Origin: Neorhizobium galegae
Lineage (GTDB): Bacteria; Pseudomonadota; Alphaproteobacteria; Rhizobiales; Rhizobiaceae
NCBI RefSeq assembly: GCF_017877055.1
Contig: NZ_JAGIPG010000001.1
Location: forward strand, 310,001-374,000
Direction: 5' to 3'
Length of the DNA stretch: 64,000 bases
Part shown: positions 49,247 through 59,151 of the stretch, in pieces
Layout: each line of letters begins with the position of its first letter
Numbering within the stretch: the stretch's first letter is position 1
Notes under the pieces: model-generated
What the model saw: only the letters and a program-made list of their open reading frames with translations
The model's database searches: none
Told to the model about the DNA's origin: nothing
Position numbers and translations under genes: made by a program

Positions 49247-50365
49247 ATGAGGCACGAATTCAGCTCAGCTTTTCCAAAAGCTGCCGATACCCTAATTCCT
49301 TCGGGAAAGCGGATTCTCCAGCTCGTAACCCATGACAAGATGGGTGGCGTGCGTACTCTTGTGCAGATGGTGGAAACCGGCTTGCAGGCGCGCGGTTTCG
49401 AGGTGCAGACGCTGCCGCTCGACACCGGTCATGGAACGGTCGCCACTCTTCGCAATCTTGCGCGCCTCGGCTGGACCATCCTGTCGGGAAAATACGACGC
49501 GATCTTCACCTACCAGGCTGCAGCCTCCGTCTTCGGCGGTTTTTTCGGCCTTCTGGGACGCGTACCCGTGCGCGCCGCCCATCACACCGCAGCGCCGGAG
49601 GGTATTCGCCGGCATTGGAAGGCACTTGACTGGCTGTTCGGTTCGACCGGGATATTCACCCATTTCGTATCGAATTCCGTTTCCACCAGCGCGTCGTTCG
49701 GCAAATGGCCTGCTGCCTACCGGCGGCGGTTCATTCTGATCCCGCACGGCGTCGATCCCATTCCGCCGGCTCGCGCAGCGGTCGACTGGCGGCAGCGCCT
49801 ATCCATTCCGAGGGATGCTTTCGTGCTGGTCGCGACCGGCCGGCTGGTGGATCAGAAGGATCACGGAGTACTGGTGGATGCGCTCGGGATGTTGCCGGAC
49901 ATGCACCTTATCATCGCCGGCGACGGCCCGAACCGGCAGGCGCTGGAGGAAAAAGCGCGCGCTCTGGGTGTGGCGGAGCGCTTCCATCTGGTCGGCTCGA
50001 TCGAGCGGGATGCGCTCGGCGACATCCTGACGGCCGGAAATATCTATGTGTTCCCCTCGATATGGGAGACTTTCGGCCTTGCGGGGGTGGAGGCTTCGAT
50101 GGCCGGGCTGCCGGTCGTCGCCTCCGATCTCCCGGTTCTGCGGGAAGTGCTTTGCATCGGCAACGAGCGTGAGAACGCGGCCATGACGCGGTTCCATCCG
50201 CTCTGCGATGCGATCAGCCTTGCCGATGCGGTCAAGAACCTCGCTGCCAATTATCCGGACGCGCGGCTTCGCAATGATTTCGCGCGACTGCATCGTGAGC
50301 ATCACAGCCGGGAGCTCATGCTGGAGCGCTATACGAATTTCCTGCATTCCGAGAGCGGCGTCTAA
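49247..50365 (+). CDS. GT4 family glycosyltransferase
   Basis: A 372-residue GT-B transferase. The N-terminal acceptor domain begins ILQLVTHDKMGGVRTLVQ after ~25 polar residues; the C-terminal domain has VLVATGRLVDQKDHGVLVDA and the nucleotide-sugar motif SIWETFGLAGVEASMAGLPV (E-x7-E type). It adds a sugar to a lipid-linked intermediate in the cytoplasm. Its stop overlaps that of the convergent flippase by four bases. It is the first gene of the polysaccharide cluster; the sugar is unknown. Confidence 0.9.
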   Translation: MRHEFSSAFPKAADTLIPSGKRILQLVTHDKMGGVRTLVQMVETGLQARGFEVQTLPLDTGHGTVATLRNLARLGWTILSGKYDAIFTYQAAASVFGGFFGLLGRVPVRAAHHTAAPEGIRRHWKALDWLFGSTGIFTHFVSNSVSTSASFGKWPAAYRRRFILIPHGVDPIPPARAAVDWRQRLSIPRDAFVLVATGRLVDQKDHGVLVDALGMLPDMHLIIAGDGPNRQALEEKARALGVAERFHLVGSIERDALGDILTAGNIYVFPSIWETFGLAGVEASMAGLPVVASDLPVLREVLCIGNERENAAMTRFHPLCDAISLADAVKNLAANYPDARLRNDFARLHREHHSRELMLERYTNFLHSESGV

Positions 50366-51786
50366 CCGCGTCGCGGATAAAAACGCAGAAGCAGCGAGCG
50401 GGCATCGAACAGGTTCCAGCGCAGCGCGATAAAGGCGCTGGCGCTGGCGATCAGGACGAAGCTGATGGCGCTTGCAGTCGGCTCTTCCGCCAGGAACTGG
50501 ACACCTTTGCCGACGGCGACAACAGCTATGCCGAGAACCAGCAGCAGGCCACCCCGCGGCAGGTCGAGAGGCATGCGCAGGTTCCCAGACGCGTAGACCA
50601 GGCAGATCAACAGCGCCGCCGCCTGCCCGAGCGTGAAGGCGATGGCGGCGCCCATTGCGGCGTATGAAGGGATCAGCAGGTAGCTCAGCGTTCCGGTGAC
50701 CGCCAGCATCGCAACAGAAGCGACCAGCTCCAGGTTTGTTGTCCCGCTGAAATAAATGATCTGGCCAAAATAGTGGGCGCGCATGACGAGAATGGCATTC
50801 GCGACGAGCAGGATCGGCATGATCTGCGTGACGACTGGCAGATAGCTCGGAGCGAGCAGGATCCCAAAGATGACGTCGCCGAGCAGGATGAAGGACGCCG
50901 TGCCGAAAATGACGATATAGCAATGTGTGATGAAGGCGCGCTTGAGGGTATGCCGCGCTTCGGTCCCATTCCCTTCGGCATGGAGGTTCTTGGCGCTCGA
51001 AATATATCCTGCGCTGATCGCCTCGGCCAGGACCAGGAAAGTCTGCTTCATGAGGTCGAGTACGGTCCCGTAGGGGGCGACGGTGCTGGTATTGTAGAGG
51101 CCCGCCAGGAGCAGCCGATCGACGTTCATGGCGGCAGCGGAGGCGCCGAAGGCGATGGCAAGCGGCCAACCGTAGCGCCACATCCGCCGCACGTCGCTGG
51201 CCCTAGGCCAGACGAAGCCGGACGCCCATATGGTGCGGCTGAAATGCCGGAAAACCGGCACGGAGCCCAGCGCATAACCGAGCCCCACCCCTGCCAGCAA
51301 TGCGCCGGGCGTGTCGAATTCGAGGACGGCGATGTAACCGAACAACAGCGAGAAGACGGCGCGGGCGATGGTCGCGATTGCAACAAGCCGGACCAGAAGA
51401 TGGGCGCGGCTGATTTCGACGGCGACGAAATACAGGGTGAAGCACACCACCAGCAGGCTGCTGCTGACCGCGACATCGGCGTGCAATGTTCCAAACAGGT
51501 AGAACAGATATATGAAGCCGATCGCCGGCAGCATCACCACCCCTGAAACCAGCAGCAGCGCCCCTGCGAGCCGATCGGCTTCCTTGGGGTCGTATCGTCC
51601 GAAATGGGCAAAAACGATCCACTGGACGCCCAGGCTGTAGACCATCATGCATATCGAAAACCCGACGATGTACTGGCCGTACACTTCGGCGCTGGTCATG
51701 CGCGTGAAGATGGAAACCGACACGAGATTGATGATGGCCGAGGTCGCGCGCGAGGCTAAATACACCGAGGCATGTCTATCGCTCAA
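50362..51786 (-). CDS. Polysaccharide flippase (Wzx/MVF type)
   Basis: A 474-residue inner-membrane protein with about 12-14 helices and no clear catalytic motif. The N-terminal SRATSAIINLVSVSIFTRMT and the pattern of paired helices fit oligosaccharide flippases, which move lipid-linked repeat units to the periplasm. The start seems to be TTG 51786; ribosome-binding site is weak, and a later start is possible. It lies between two glycosyltransferases, divergent from the second. Confidence 0.85.
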   Translation of the reverse strand: MSDRHASVYLASRATSAIINLVSVSIFTRMTSAEVYGQYIVGFSICMMVYSLGVQWIVFAHFGRYDPKEADRLAGALLLVSGVVMLPAIGFIYLFYLFGTLHADVAVSSSLLVVCFTLYFVAVEISRAHLLVRLVAIATIARAVFSLLFGYIAVLEFDTPGALLAGVGLGYALGSVPVFRHFSRTIWASGFVWPRASDVRRMWRYGWPLAIAFGASAAAMNVDRLLLAGLYNTSTVAPYGTVLDLMKQTFLVLAEAISAGYISSAKNLHAEGNGTEARHTLKRAFITHCYIVIFGTASFILLGDVIFGILLAPSYLPVVTQIMPILLVANAILVMRAHYFGQIIYFSGTTNLELVASVAMLAVTGTLSYLLIPSYAAMGAAIAFTLGQAAALLICLVYASGNLRMPLDLPRGGLLLVLGIAVVAVGKGVQFLAEEPTASAISFVLIASASAFIALRWNLFDARSLLLRFYPRRG

Positions 51787-51911
51787 TTTCGTCGTCCAAT
51801 GATATGCATTTGGTCAGAATTAACCGCTAACCCTCTAGGGTAGGCCGGATCGTTGCCGGGAGTGACGTAGATCCTTCCTTAGCAGGAACAAACGCAATAA
51901 TCATAGGGCAT

Positions 51912-53108
51912 GTGATGATTATGAATAGCTCTCGGATTGTTGATCCGATCGCAGCCCGAATCTGCTTTCTCGTGCGTGGTTTCGATGGTGGCGGTGCTCA
52001 ACGCGACGCCATCCTGCTGGCGAACGAATTGCAGGGCCAGGGATTTCCGAGTGCAATCGTTACGCTTCAGAGTTCAGGCCCCTTGCGGGACCTGATCCGC
52101 GCCGACGTGCCGGTCATCGATCTCGGCAGCGGCCGCAAACTGCGCCTCGCCTTTGCGCCCGCCGCATTGAGAAGGCTGCTGGTCACGGGGCGTCCGAGGG
52201 CGCTGGTGTCTTCCGAGGCGGCGGCGAATGTTCTGGTGGTCCTGGCCTCCCGAGGGCTTGCGAAGGAAACGCGTCCGTCCATCGTCTTGCGGGAGGTGGC
52301 AAGCCCCCTGCAGGCGCGAACCGGCGATCCCTACTGGCAGAACCGGCTGGCCTACAGATTGATCCGGTTTGCCTATCCGCGCGCCGATCTCGTCCTGACA
52401 CTGACGGCCGGTGCGCGCAACGATCTCATCGGCCGCTTCGGCGTGCCGGCAGCGAAAGTCGCCAATCTCGGCACCAATGCCGTGCTGACACCGCAGATGC
52501 GGCAGAGGGTCGAGCAACTGGGCCGCGCTCCGGAACCGGGCCTCATTGTTTCGGTCGGCAGGCTCTCTCCGGAAAAAGGATATGCGACACTGATCGAGGC
52601 CTTCGCGCAGCTCAGGCGGACGCGCGCGGCCCGGCTGACGATCGTCGGGGAAGGCGATGAGCGCGGTAATCTGGAGGCTTTGATCGAAGCCCTGGATCTG
52701 TCGCAGGACGTCAGCCTGCCGGGACACAATCCGGACCCGTTGTCGATCGTATCGCAGGCCTCGCTTTTCGTCTCCTCCTCCTCGCACGAGGGGCTGGGGA
52801 ACGCGCTGATCGAGGCCATGGCCTGCGGCGTACCCGTCGTCGCGACGGATGCGCCTTACGGGCCGCGCGAGATCCTGCAAGGCGGCAGGCTTGGACGGCT
52901 GGTTCCCGTGGGCGACGCGACCGCGCTTGCGCAGGCCATGGCGATGACGCTTGAACAGCCACCCGAAAGCGCCGTTCTCCAGACCCGCGCCGCGGAGTTT
53001 AGCGTCGAGAAATCGGCCGAAAGGTTCATTCATCTTCTTCAGGCGGCAGGAATTGCGGGAAGTGCCGTTTCTGCGGCGCCGGAGATTGAGACAACCGTAA
53101 GTATTTGA
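51912..53108 (+). CDS. GT4 family glycosyltransferase
   Basis: A 398-residue GT-B transferase. The N-terminal domain has ICFLVRGFDGGGAQRDAI with the glycine-rich loop; the C-terminal domain has SVGRLSPEKGYATLIEAFAQ and SSSHEGLGNALIEAMACGVP, the donor-binding E-x7-E. ATG 51912 is one of several closely placed starts (51912, 51915, 51921). It leads the pair with the deacetylase 49 bases downstream. The transferred sugar is not known. Confidence 0.9.
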   Translation: MMIMNSSRIVDPIAARICFLVRGFDGGGAQRDAILLANELQGQGFPSAIVTLQSSGPLRDLIRADVPVIDLGSGRKLRLAFAPAALRRLLVTGRPRALVSSEAAANVLVVLASRGLAKETRPSIVLREVASPLQARTGDPYWQNRLAYRLIRFAYPRADLVLTLTAGARNDLIGRFGVPAAKVANLGTNAVLTPQMRQRVEQLGRAPEPGLIVSVGRLSPEKGYATLIEAFAQLRRTRAARLTIVGEGDERGNLEALIEALDLSQDVSLPGHNPDPLSIVSQASLFVSSSSHEGLGNALIEAMACGVPVVATDAPYGPREILQGGRLGRLVPVGDATALAQAMAMTLEQPPESAVLQTRAAEFSVEKSAERFIHLLQAAGIAGSAVSAAPEIETTVSI

Positions 53109-53157
53109 CATTATGTTCTCAAGCTCTGGGAAGTCCGACTGCAATGGATGGGGGTAG

Positions 53158-53931
53158 ATGAAAAAGCCGAAACTCTGGGAGATGTCCGGTTCCGAGATAC
53201 TGGCGGGAGTATCCCGCAAGATCGGGCGGCACGTATATTTTCGCCCGCACCTGTTGAAGCTGGATGCGCCTGTCGTTGCTTTTACGTTCGACGACTTTCC
53301 TGTCTCGGTCTTCGAAAATGCGGCGCCCGCTCTTGAGGACGCCGGCATGCTCGGCACGTTCTATCTGGCGAGCGGCCTGATGCAGCGTGTCGAAAACGGC
53401 CAGCTGATCGTCGATGAGGAGATGGTCGCGGCACTTTCGGAAAAGGGACATGAGATCGGCGGCCACACGCATGGCCATATCAATGTCCAGAAAACGCCCC
53501 GTCGCGATCTCATGGCCGATGTCAGGCGCAATGACGAGGAAATCGCCCGGATCGTCGGCTCCGCAAAGCCGGTTTCCTTCGCTTATCCGTTCGGGATGAT
53601 CTCGGTTCCATCCAAGCTTGCGTTGATGCATCACTATCCGGGCCTGCGCGGCATCAAGGTCGGCACCAATTCCGGCCTCATCGACCTTGCCCATCTCAAG
53701 GCGCAGGAACTCTATGACTGCAGCAACGATTCCGCGTCGATCGACAGGATGCTGGACGATGTCGAGCGGCGCTGTGGCTGGTTGATTTTCTATACCCACG
53801 ATGTGCGTGAGGACCCGACGAATATCGGCTGTTCGCCGGCCTTCTTCTCGCACGTGGTCGACAAGGTGCGCCGGCGCGGCATCCGGGTCGAGACGGTGAT
53901 CGATACGCTGAAGCGGATCGGCGTCGCCTAG
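53158..53931 (+). CDS. Polysaccharide deacetylase, NodB-homology domain
   Basis: A 257-residue carbohydrate esterase family 4 protein. Catalytic/metal motifs are VAFTFDDFPVS (TFDD) near residue 41 and HEIGGHTHGHINV (His-x3-His) near 100; the third region is SFAYPFGMIS. No signal peptide is visible, so it may act in the cytoplasm on lipid-linked sugars. It removes N-acetyl or O-acetyl groups. ATG 53158 follows a GGGGGTAG site. It is convergent with the WecG-like gene. Confidence 0.9.
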   Translation: MKKPKLWEMSGSEILAGVSRKIGRHVYFRPHLLKLDAPVVAFTFDDFPVSVFENAAPALEDAGMLGTFYLASGLMQRVENGQLIVDEEMVAALSEKGHEIGGHTHGHINVQKTPRRDLMADVRRNDEEIARIVGSAKPVSFAYPFGMISVPSKLALMHHYPGLRGIKVGTNSGLIDLAHLKAQELYDCSNDSASIDRMLDDVERRCGWLIFYTHDVREDPTNIGCSPAFFSHVVDKVRRRGIRVETVIDTLKRIGVA

Positions 53932-53942
53932 AAGAGGCTTGG

Positions 53943-54743
53943 CTATCGCCGGTCGGCCTTCAGGTCCTTGTAGACGGCCCAGCAGAATGCCCAGGACGTC
54001 ACGAAATAGCGCCGTGCAAGGCGGCGCGGTTCGGTCGCCACCCGCCAGAGGAATTCCAGCCCGGCTTTCCGCAGGAATACCGGAGCACGCGATTTGACGC
54101 CGGCGTAGAAATCCAACCCGGCGCCGAAACCGAAGCCGTAGCAATCGGGAAGGTCGGCGCGGTGCTTGTCCATCCAGATCTCTGACTTCGGGGCGCCGAT
54201 GCCGAAGAAAACATGCGTGACGCGCCTTTCCCGAAGCCGCGCCACCAATTCGCGTCCAAACGTCTCGTTATGTTCGAAGGCCGGAGGGGCGGTGACGATG
54301 ACGTGCTCGGAAAAGCCGAGCGCCTTCAGCTTGTCGTCGAGGATCGCCGCTGTGGTTTCGCTCGAGCACAGGAGCAGAGGCCGGTGGATGCCCGGCTTGA
54401 GGCGTTCGATGATCTCGGGAAACAGGTCGGCGCCGGTGATGCGGCCGGGAACGGCAAGCCCGCGCAGCCGTGCATAGAGGAGGACGGGGGCTCCGTCGAC
54501 GGTGGTAAGCCAGGCCTTGTCATAGGCGGCCTTAAAGGCGGGATTCCTGTTCAGCTGCACGATATGATCGAGATTGGCGGTCACCAGCAGCCGCAGGCCT
54601 TCCCCGGGCGGCACCGGTTCGGTGACGATCGCATCGACGATCCTGCCGGCGTCCCAGGTGGAGAACTCAATGCCGAAGACGGATGTTCGCCGGGGCTGTT
54701 TTACGGGTGCTTGCTCGGACATTTCAGGCGTACGCTGGTCCAT
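53943..54743 (-). CDS. WecG/TagA/CpsF family glycosyltransferase (GT26)
   Basis: A 266-residue transferase of the GT26 family, which adds N-acetylmannosaminuronic acid, glucuronic acid or similar to a lipid-linked sugar. Signatures are TVDGAPVLLYARLRG, VFFGIGAPKSEIWM, and FGFGAGLDFYAGVKSRAPVF. Its start at 54743 overlaps the upstream polymerase/ligase stop by 20 bases; ATG 54722 is the alternative, just past that stop. It is predicted to be membrane-associated through its C-terminal Arg-rich helices. Confidence 0.88.
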   Translation of the reverse strand: MDQRTPEMSEQAPVKQPRRTSVFGIEFSTWDAGRIVDAIVTEPVPPGEGLRLLVTANLDHIVQLNRNPAFKAAYDKAWLTTVDGAPVLLYARLRGLAVPGRITGADLFPEIIERLKPGIHRPLLLCSSETTAAILDDKLKALGFSEHVIVTAPPAFEHNETFGRELVARLRERRVTHVFFGIGAPKSEIWMDKHRADLPDCYGFGFGAGLDFYAGVKSRAPVFLRKAGLEFLWRVATEPRRLARRYFVTSWAFCWAVYKDLKADRR

Positions 54744-56031
54744 AGGCGGGCTCGGCCTTCCTCGAGGCTATGATCCGGTAGCGGGCCTGGTAACCAAGGC
54801 CGAACATGGCAACCATCATCGTGAACCAGATCGGCCCCGACCGGGCAAGGAAGATGCTTTCCAGGCAGGCAAGGAAGATCGAGAAAAGCCAGATCCTCAA
54901 GAAAAGCCTCGTGAGCGGCGTGAAGTTTTTTGCGGCGTCGATTGCCGCCAGATTTTTAAGGGGAGTAGCCAAGACCCATATCACCATCAATATCAATCCC
55001 GGTATGCCGGCGTTCATGGCGGCATCGACATAGGCATTGTGGGCGTCCACCGCGCGCACGGCCCAGTTCAAGGTGCGCATGTCGCTGTTGACGAGGCTCT
55101 CCGCACCCCAGAAAGAGCCGAAGCCATAACCGGTGATCGGTTGCTGTGCAATAGCATCGAGTGCCAGCCGCCAGATGTCGGCGCGTGCCGTATAGGTGGT
55201 ATCGATCCCGGTTGCCGCGACGATCTCTCTCAGCGGCGCGATGGTCGACACGCCGACGGTTGCGAGGTTGAGCAGGCCGACCCCCCCGAAGACGACGGGA
55301 ATGCGGATCCAGCGCCAGCGCTCGAAGAAAATACTGAGGATGAAGATGCCGGGCAGCATGGCGGTCGAGGTCTTGGCGCCGGTTTTCAGCAGGAAAAGGC
55401 AGCTCGCTGCAATGACCAGCAGTCCGATGATCCGGGACCATGCCGACATCAGATAGATGCCGACGAAGCAGGAGAGCGCCATGACGACGCCGGTCTCGTT
55501 CTTCTGGACGTAGATTCCTTTCCAGAGCCCCGCATGCTGCGGCTCGAGAAAGTCGGTCAGCTGATGGACGGCAAGCCTCGGGAGAAAGAGCACGCCAAAA
55601 TAACAAAGGCCGACGATCAGCATCACGCCTCCGCCAGCAAGCCTTGCAAACTGGCTCTCGCCCTTCGGCAGCATCAGAAATGCACTGGCGCTGATGCAGA
55701 CGGTGAGGGCAATCAGCACGCGCCTGACGGCACCGAGCGGATCGACCGAAAGCGCCGCTGTCAGAAACAGCCACCCGAACACGAAGGCAAGCAGCAGGCG
55801 GGGCTGGAAGATGACGCTCCGCACCCTCGGGGTCATCGCATAGACAACCACGATCAGGAACAGAACGTAGGCGAGCAGCTGGCTCCAGAGAGCAGGCTTC
55901 GCCAGGGCAGGATTGAGGCTGGTATCGACGAAAGGCGTCAGGGTGATCCAATAGAAGCACCCGACACAGCAGAACAGCAGCCTTGCGCCGAAATTTCCAG
56001 AAGACGCAACTTCGTCCGTGTCTCTTGCCAT
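54724..56031 (-). CDS. O-antigen ligase / Wzy-type polymerase
   Basis: About 435 residues with 10-12 membrane helices and a large periplasmic loop. The Wzy_C region has PITGYGFGSFWG and AHNAYVDAAMNAGIPGLI, typical of O-antigen ligase/polymerase proteins. The start is uncertain: ATG 56031 begins shortly before the first helix, whereas an upstream ATG at 56193 would add 54 residues without a ribosome-binding site. It either polymerises repeat units or attaches a polymer to an acceptor. It overlaps the GT26 gene and so is co-expressed with it. Confidence 0.85.
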   Translation of the reverse strand: MARDTDEVASSGNFGARLLFCCVGCFYWITLTPFVDTSLNPALAKPALWSQLLAYVLFLIVVVYAMTPRVRSVIFQPRLLLAFVFGWLFLTAALSVDPLGAVRRVLIALTVCISASAFLMLPKGESQFARLAGGGVMLIVGLCYFGVLFLPRLAVHQLTDFLEPQHAGLWKGIYVQKNETGVVMALSCFVGIYLMSAWSRIIGLLVIAASCLFLLKTGAKTSTAMLPGIFILSIFFERWRWIRIPVVFGGVGLLNLATVGVSTIAPLREIVAATGIDTTYTARADIWRLALDAIAQQPITGYGFGSFWGAESLVNSDMRTLNWAVRAVDAHNAYVDAAMNAGIPGLILMVIWVLATPLKNLAAIDAAKNFTPLTRLFLRIWLFSIFLACLESIFLARSGPIWFTMMVAMFGLGYQARYRIIASRKAEPAYGPAYA

Positions 56032-56299
56032 CCACCCGCCGCCGCGTTCTCTCGCGCGCGAATCGTAACAGAAACCGCCGAATCTCGCCAGCATCCATAT
56101 CCGGCGGCCACCGGCGCGAGGTTCGTCGAGACCGGCCGAAGCCGACTTCGAGGACCGTGACTGCCATAGTGCGAGATTTGGGCCGTTCATCATAACTGCA
56201 TAAATTTAGCCGGTTTGCTTGACCTTGACGGTGTCGAACCGGAACCTGCGCTCATCCTGCAATCCTTGGCAGGCTTGCGGGCACCCGTGGAGATTTCGA

Positions 56300-57397
56300 A
56301 TGCTGGGAATATTTTGTCGGCTTGCCGGATCTCTCATGCTGATGGCACTGGGGATTGCCGGTGCGCAGGCGCAGAATTTCGTGCTGAAGCCGTTTTCGGA
56401 AACCCGCGCACCTGAGATTGCCGGGTTGACGGCGGCCGCGCAGAGCAAGGCGCTGGGGCGAGGGGTCAATTTCGGCGGAACGCTGGAGGCGCCGAGCGAG
56501 GGCGCCTGGGGCGGGCGGCTTTCCACGGAGCTGTTTACGGCAGTCAGGCAAGGCGGGTTCCAGACCATCCGCCTGCCAGTCCGTTTCAGCAGTCATGCAG
56601 CAGTCTCGGCGCCCTATGAGCTCGACGAGGCTTTCATGAAACGCGTCGATTTTGCGGTCAATAACGCGCTCTCCCGGGGCCTCAACATCATCATCGACTT
56701 CCACCATTATCATGAGATGGATGGCGATCCCCTGGAGGCGGAGGAGGTCGCGATCGGTGTGGACAAAAGCCGTGAGCGTTTCCTGGCGATCTGGGAGCAG
56801 CTCGCACGGCGATACCAGAGCCTGCCCAACGACAAGGTCCTGTTCGAGATCTACAACGAACCGCACGGCAAGACGGAGGAGGTCTGGAACGATCTGCTCG
56901 CAAAGGCGCTTGCGGTGATACGCAAGACAAATCCCTATCGCTTCCTGATCGTCGATCCTGCGGAATGGAGCACGGCCTGGGGGCTCGGGAAGCTGGTGAT
57001 CCCGGCCGACGACCGCCGCCTGATCGTCACCATACACAACTATGCGCCGTTCAAATTCACGATGCAGGGCGCCAGCTGGATCGAAGGATCCAGGCCGTGG
57101 CTTGGAACATCCTGCTGCGAAAAGGCGCAGATCGAGGAGATCAGGACGCCCCTCGACATGGCGGTCGAATGGGGGAAAAAGCACGACCGGCCGATCTTCG
57201 TCGGGGAATTCGGCTCCAATTCGCTGGCCTATTATCCCGACCGGGTGACCTATTCCCGGATCATGCGGGAAGAAGTCGAGAAACGCGGGATGAGCTGGGC
57301 CTATTGGGATTTCGCGTCCCACGAATTCGGACCCTGGGACCCGACCACCAAGTCATGGCTGCCGGAATTGCACGAGGCACTGGTTCCGAAGAAGTAG
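56300..57397 (+). CDS. Secreted GH5 endoglucanase-like glycoside hydrolase
   Basis: A 365-residue enzyme with a Sec signal peptide (MLGIFCRLAGSLM, hydrophobic, cut after AQA). The GH5 barrel has RGVNFGGTLEAP, IIIDFHHYHEMDGD, the acid/base Glu in FEIYNEPHGKT and the nucleophile Glu in IFVGEFGSNS. The start 56300 has GGAG 8 bases upstream and gives a clean signal; a longer form at 56219 has none. Enzymes of this kind in polysaccharide clusters trim or set chain length. The substrate is beta-linked glucan by family, not proven. Confidence 0.92.
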   Translation: MLGIFCRLAGSLMLMALGIAGAQAQNFVLKPFSETRAPEIAGLTAAAQSKALGRGVNFGGTLEAPSEGAWGGRLSTELFTAVRQGGFQTIRLPVRFSSHAAVSAPYELDEAFMKRVDFAVNNALSRGLNIIIDFHHYHEMDGDPLEAEEVAIGVDKSRERFLAIWEQLARRYQSLPNDKVLFEIYNEPHGKTEEVWNDLLAKALAVIRKTNPYRFLIVDPAEWSTAWGLGKLVIPADDRRLIVTIHNYAPFKFTMQGASWIEGSRPWLGTSCCEKAQIEEIRTPLDMAVEWGKKHDRPIFVGEFGSNSLAYYPDRVTYSRIMREEVEKRGMSWAYWDFASHEFGPWDPTTKSWLPELHEALVPKK

Positions 57398-57403
57398 AAA
57401 TGT

Positions 57404-59044
57404 TCACGCGAACTCGCGGCCGGCTTCGCGCATATGGCCGAACAGGCCGAGTGTGAGCGCCATCAGCACGCCGAAAATGGCGCCGGCGAAAGCTCCGCCG
57501 ATCATCAGCAGCACCGAGCTGGGCGGCCAGCTCTTGGACTGCGGCGGCACCGGCGGCGAGATCACCCGGACATTGCTGGTATCGATCTGCTGGCGCTCGC
57601 TGATCTGGTGCGTCCGCGACAGATAGGTCTCATAGACAGCTGCCTTGGAGCGGGCATCGCGCTCCAGCTCTCGCAGGCGTACCTGGGCATCGTTTTCGGT
57701 AAACACGGTCGAGCGCGAGGCATCGGACTTGCGGCGCAGCTCCTGAAGAGCGCTGTTTGCCTGATCGACATCGGTCTTCGCGGACTGAAGCAGACGGGCG
57801 GCTTCCTCGGAGATCGCGCGATCGACCGATGCCAGTTCCGACTGCAGGGCGACCAGGCGCGGATGGCGGTTGCCGTAGACCAGCGTCATCGAACTGATCT
57901 GCTGCTGCAGGGCGCTATAGCTGGCGCGCAGGGTGATCATGGTCGCGGAGTCGAACACGGCCGAGCTCGTAACCCGCCTGTCAGCATAGGCTGACTGAAG
58001 TTGCTTGTAGCGCGTATCGGCCTGGATCAGCCGCTGCTGCGCGTCGAGGACCTGGGTATCGAGCGCGCCGGAAATGCGGGTGCTGGTGAGCTCGCCGGCG
58101 GTCGATTGAAGGCCGTTCTGGCGCTTGAACTGCTCGACCTTTTCCTCGGCTTGCGTCACGGAGCGGCGCAGTTCGTCAAGCCGGCTGTTGAGCCCGATCG
58201 CAAGCTGGCCGACGCTATTCGATGAGGATTTGAACAATTCGCCCTCGAAGGCCGAGACGATCGCGTTCGACAGCTTGATCGACTTGTCGGCGTCGCCCGT
58301 CCAGACCGAAAGGACGACGACGAACGAGCCGTCGTCGCGGGTGGCGGTAATCTGTTTTTCAAGCTGGCGCAGCACACTCAACTGCTTGTTCTCGGGTGCG
58401 GTCGGCGACGAGAAGAGGCGACGCAACCCGTCGAGCCGTCCGGGACGGTTGAACTCCGGGTCTTCGGTGAGGTTGAGATCGTCGATGACCTTGGTCAGCA
58501 CGTTACGCGACGTCAGGACCCGCAACTTGCTCTCGACTTCCAGAAGCTGGGAATCCCGCTGAGGATTGGCGGAGAAGACGTCGTCGGAAACGAGATTCAG
58601 GTTGGAGGGATCGATGATGATCTCCGTACTGACGGTATAGCGCGGCGAGGCAATGGCGGCGTAGAGCAGCGCGAGCACGGCGCCGAGGATCGCTGCGGCG
58701 ATGATCCGCAGAAAGCCCTTGCGCAGCCAGCGGATGATATCGGTGAAATGGATATCCGTCAGGCTGTGTAGCTGCGCCTCGATCCGTTTTTCAAACGGAA
58801 TGTCCTCGTATCGCATCCGGTCGTCATCTTCCCGTTCGTGGGCGGGCGGCTCACGATGATAGTCCGAACGGGTCTGATAGTCAGGTACCGAAGAAGGACG
58901 AGGCCGGTCGCGCGGCGCGGGCCGCTCTTCCGGTTCTTCTTCCAGGATGGGATGGTCCAGGAGGGAGCTCTGGTATTCGCTGCGGTGACGCGATGCCCGG
59001 GCCGATGCCGACCGCCGAGTATGGGGCTCCTTCGGCTCGTACAT
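57404..59044 (-). CDS. GumC/Wzz-type polysaccharide chain-length determinant
   Basis: A 546-residue inner-membrane co-polymerase. The first ~100 residues are charged and cytoplasmic, followed by a membrane helix (RIIAAAILGAVLALLYAAIA), a long periplasmic coiled-coil region, and a C-terminal helix with the Pro-rich ISPPVPPQSKSWPPSSVL segment in front. There is no tyrosine-kinase Walker motif, so it is the PCP type without kinase. ATG 59044 has GGAGG 6 bases upstream. It controls polymer length or export with the Wzy-like protein. The long N-terminal extension is unusual. Confidence 0.9.
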   Translation of the reverse strand: MYEPKEPHTRRSASARASRHRSEYQSSLLDHPILEEEPEERPAPRDRPRPSSVPDYQTRSDYHREPPAHEREDDDRMRYEDIPFEKRIEAQLHSLTDIHFTDIIRWLRKGFLRIIAAAILGAVLALLYAAIASPRYTVSTEIIIDPSNLNLVSDDVFSANPQRDSQLLEVESKLRVLTSRNVLTKVIDDLNLTEDPEFNRPGRLDGLRRLFSSPTAPENKQLSVLRQLEKQITATRDDGSFVVVLSVWTGDADKSIKLSNAIVSAFEGELFKSSSNSVGQLAIGLNSRLDELRRSVTQAEEKVEQFKRQNGLQSTAGELTSTRISGALDTQVLDAQQRLIQADTRYKQLQSAYADRRVTSSAVFDSATMITLRASYSALQQQISSMTLVYGNRHPRLVALQSELASVDRAISEEAARLLQSAKTDVDQANSALQELRRKSDASRSTVFTENDAQVRLRELERDARSKAAVYETYLSRTHQISERQQIDTSNVRVISPPVPPQSKSWPPSSVLLMIGGAFAGAIFGVLMALTLGLFGHMREAGREFA

Positions 59045-59151
59045 GGACTACCTCCGCCCGTTCGCCACAGCGAAAGAACCTACAATTGGACACACTCCGG
59101 CGATCATGACGAATTGTCGTGAATTTTAGGTTAATTGAAGTTTTTCAAAGG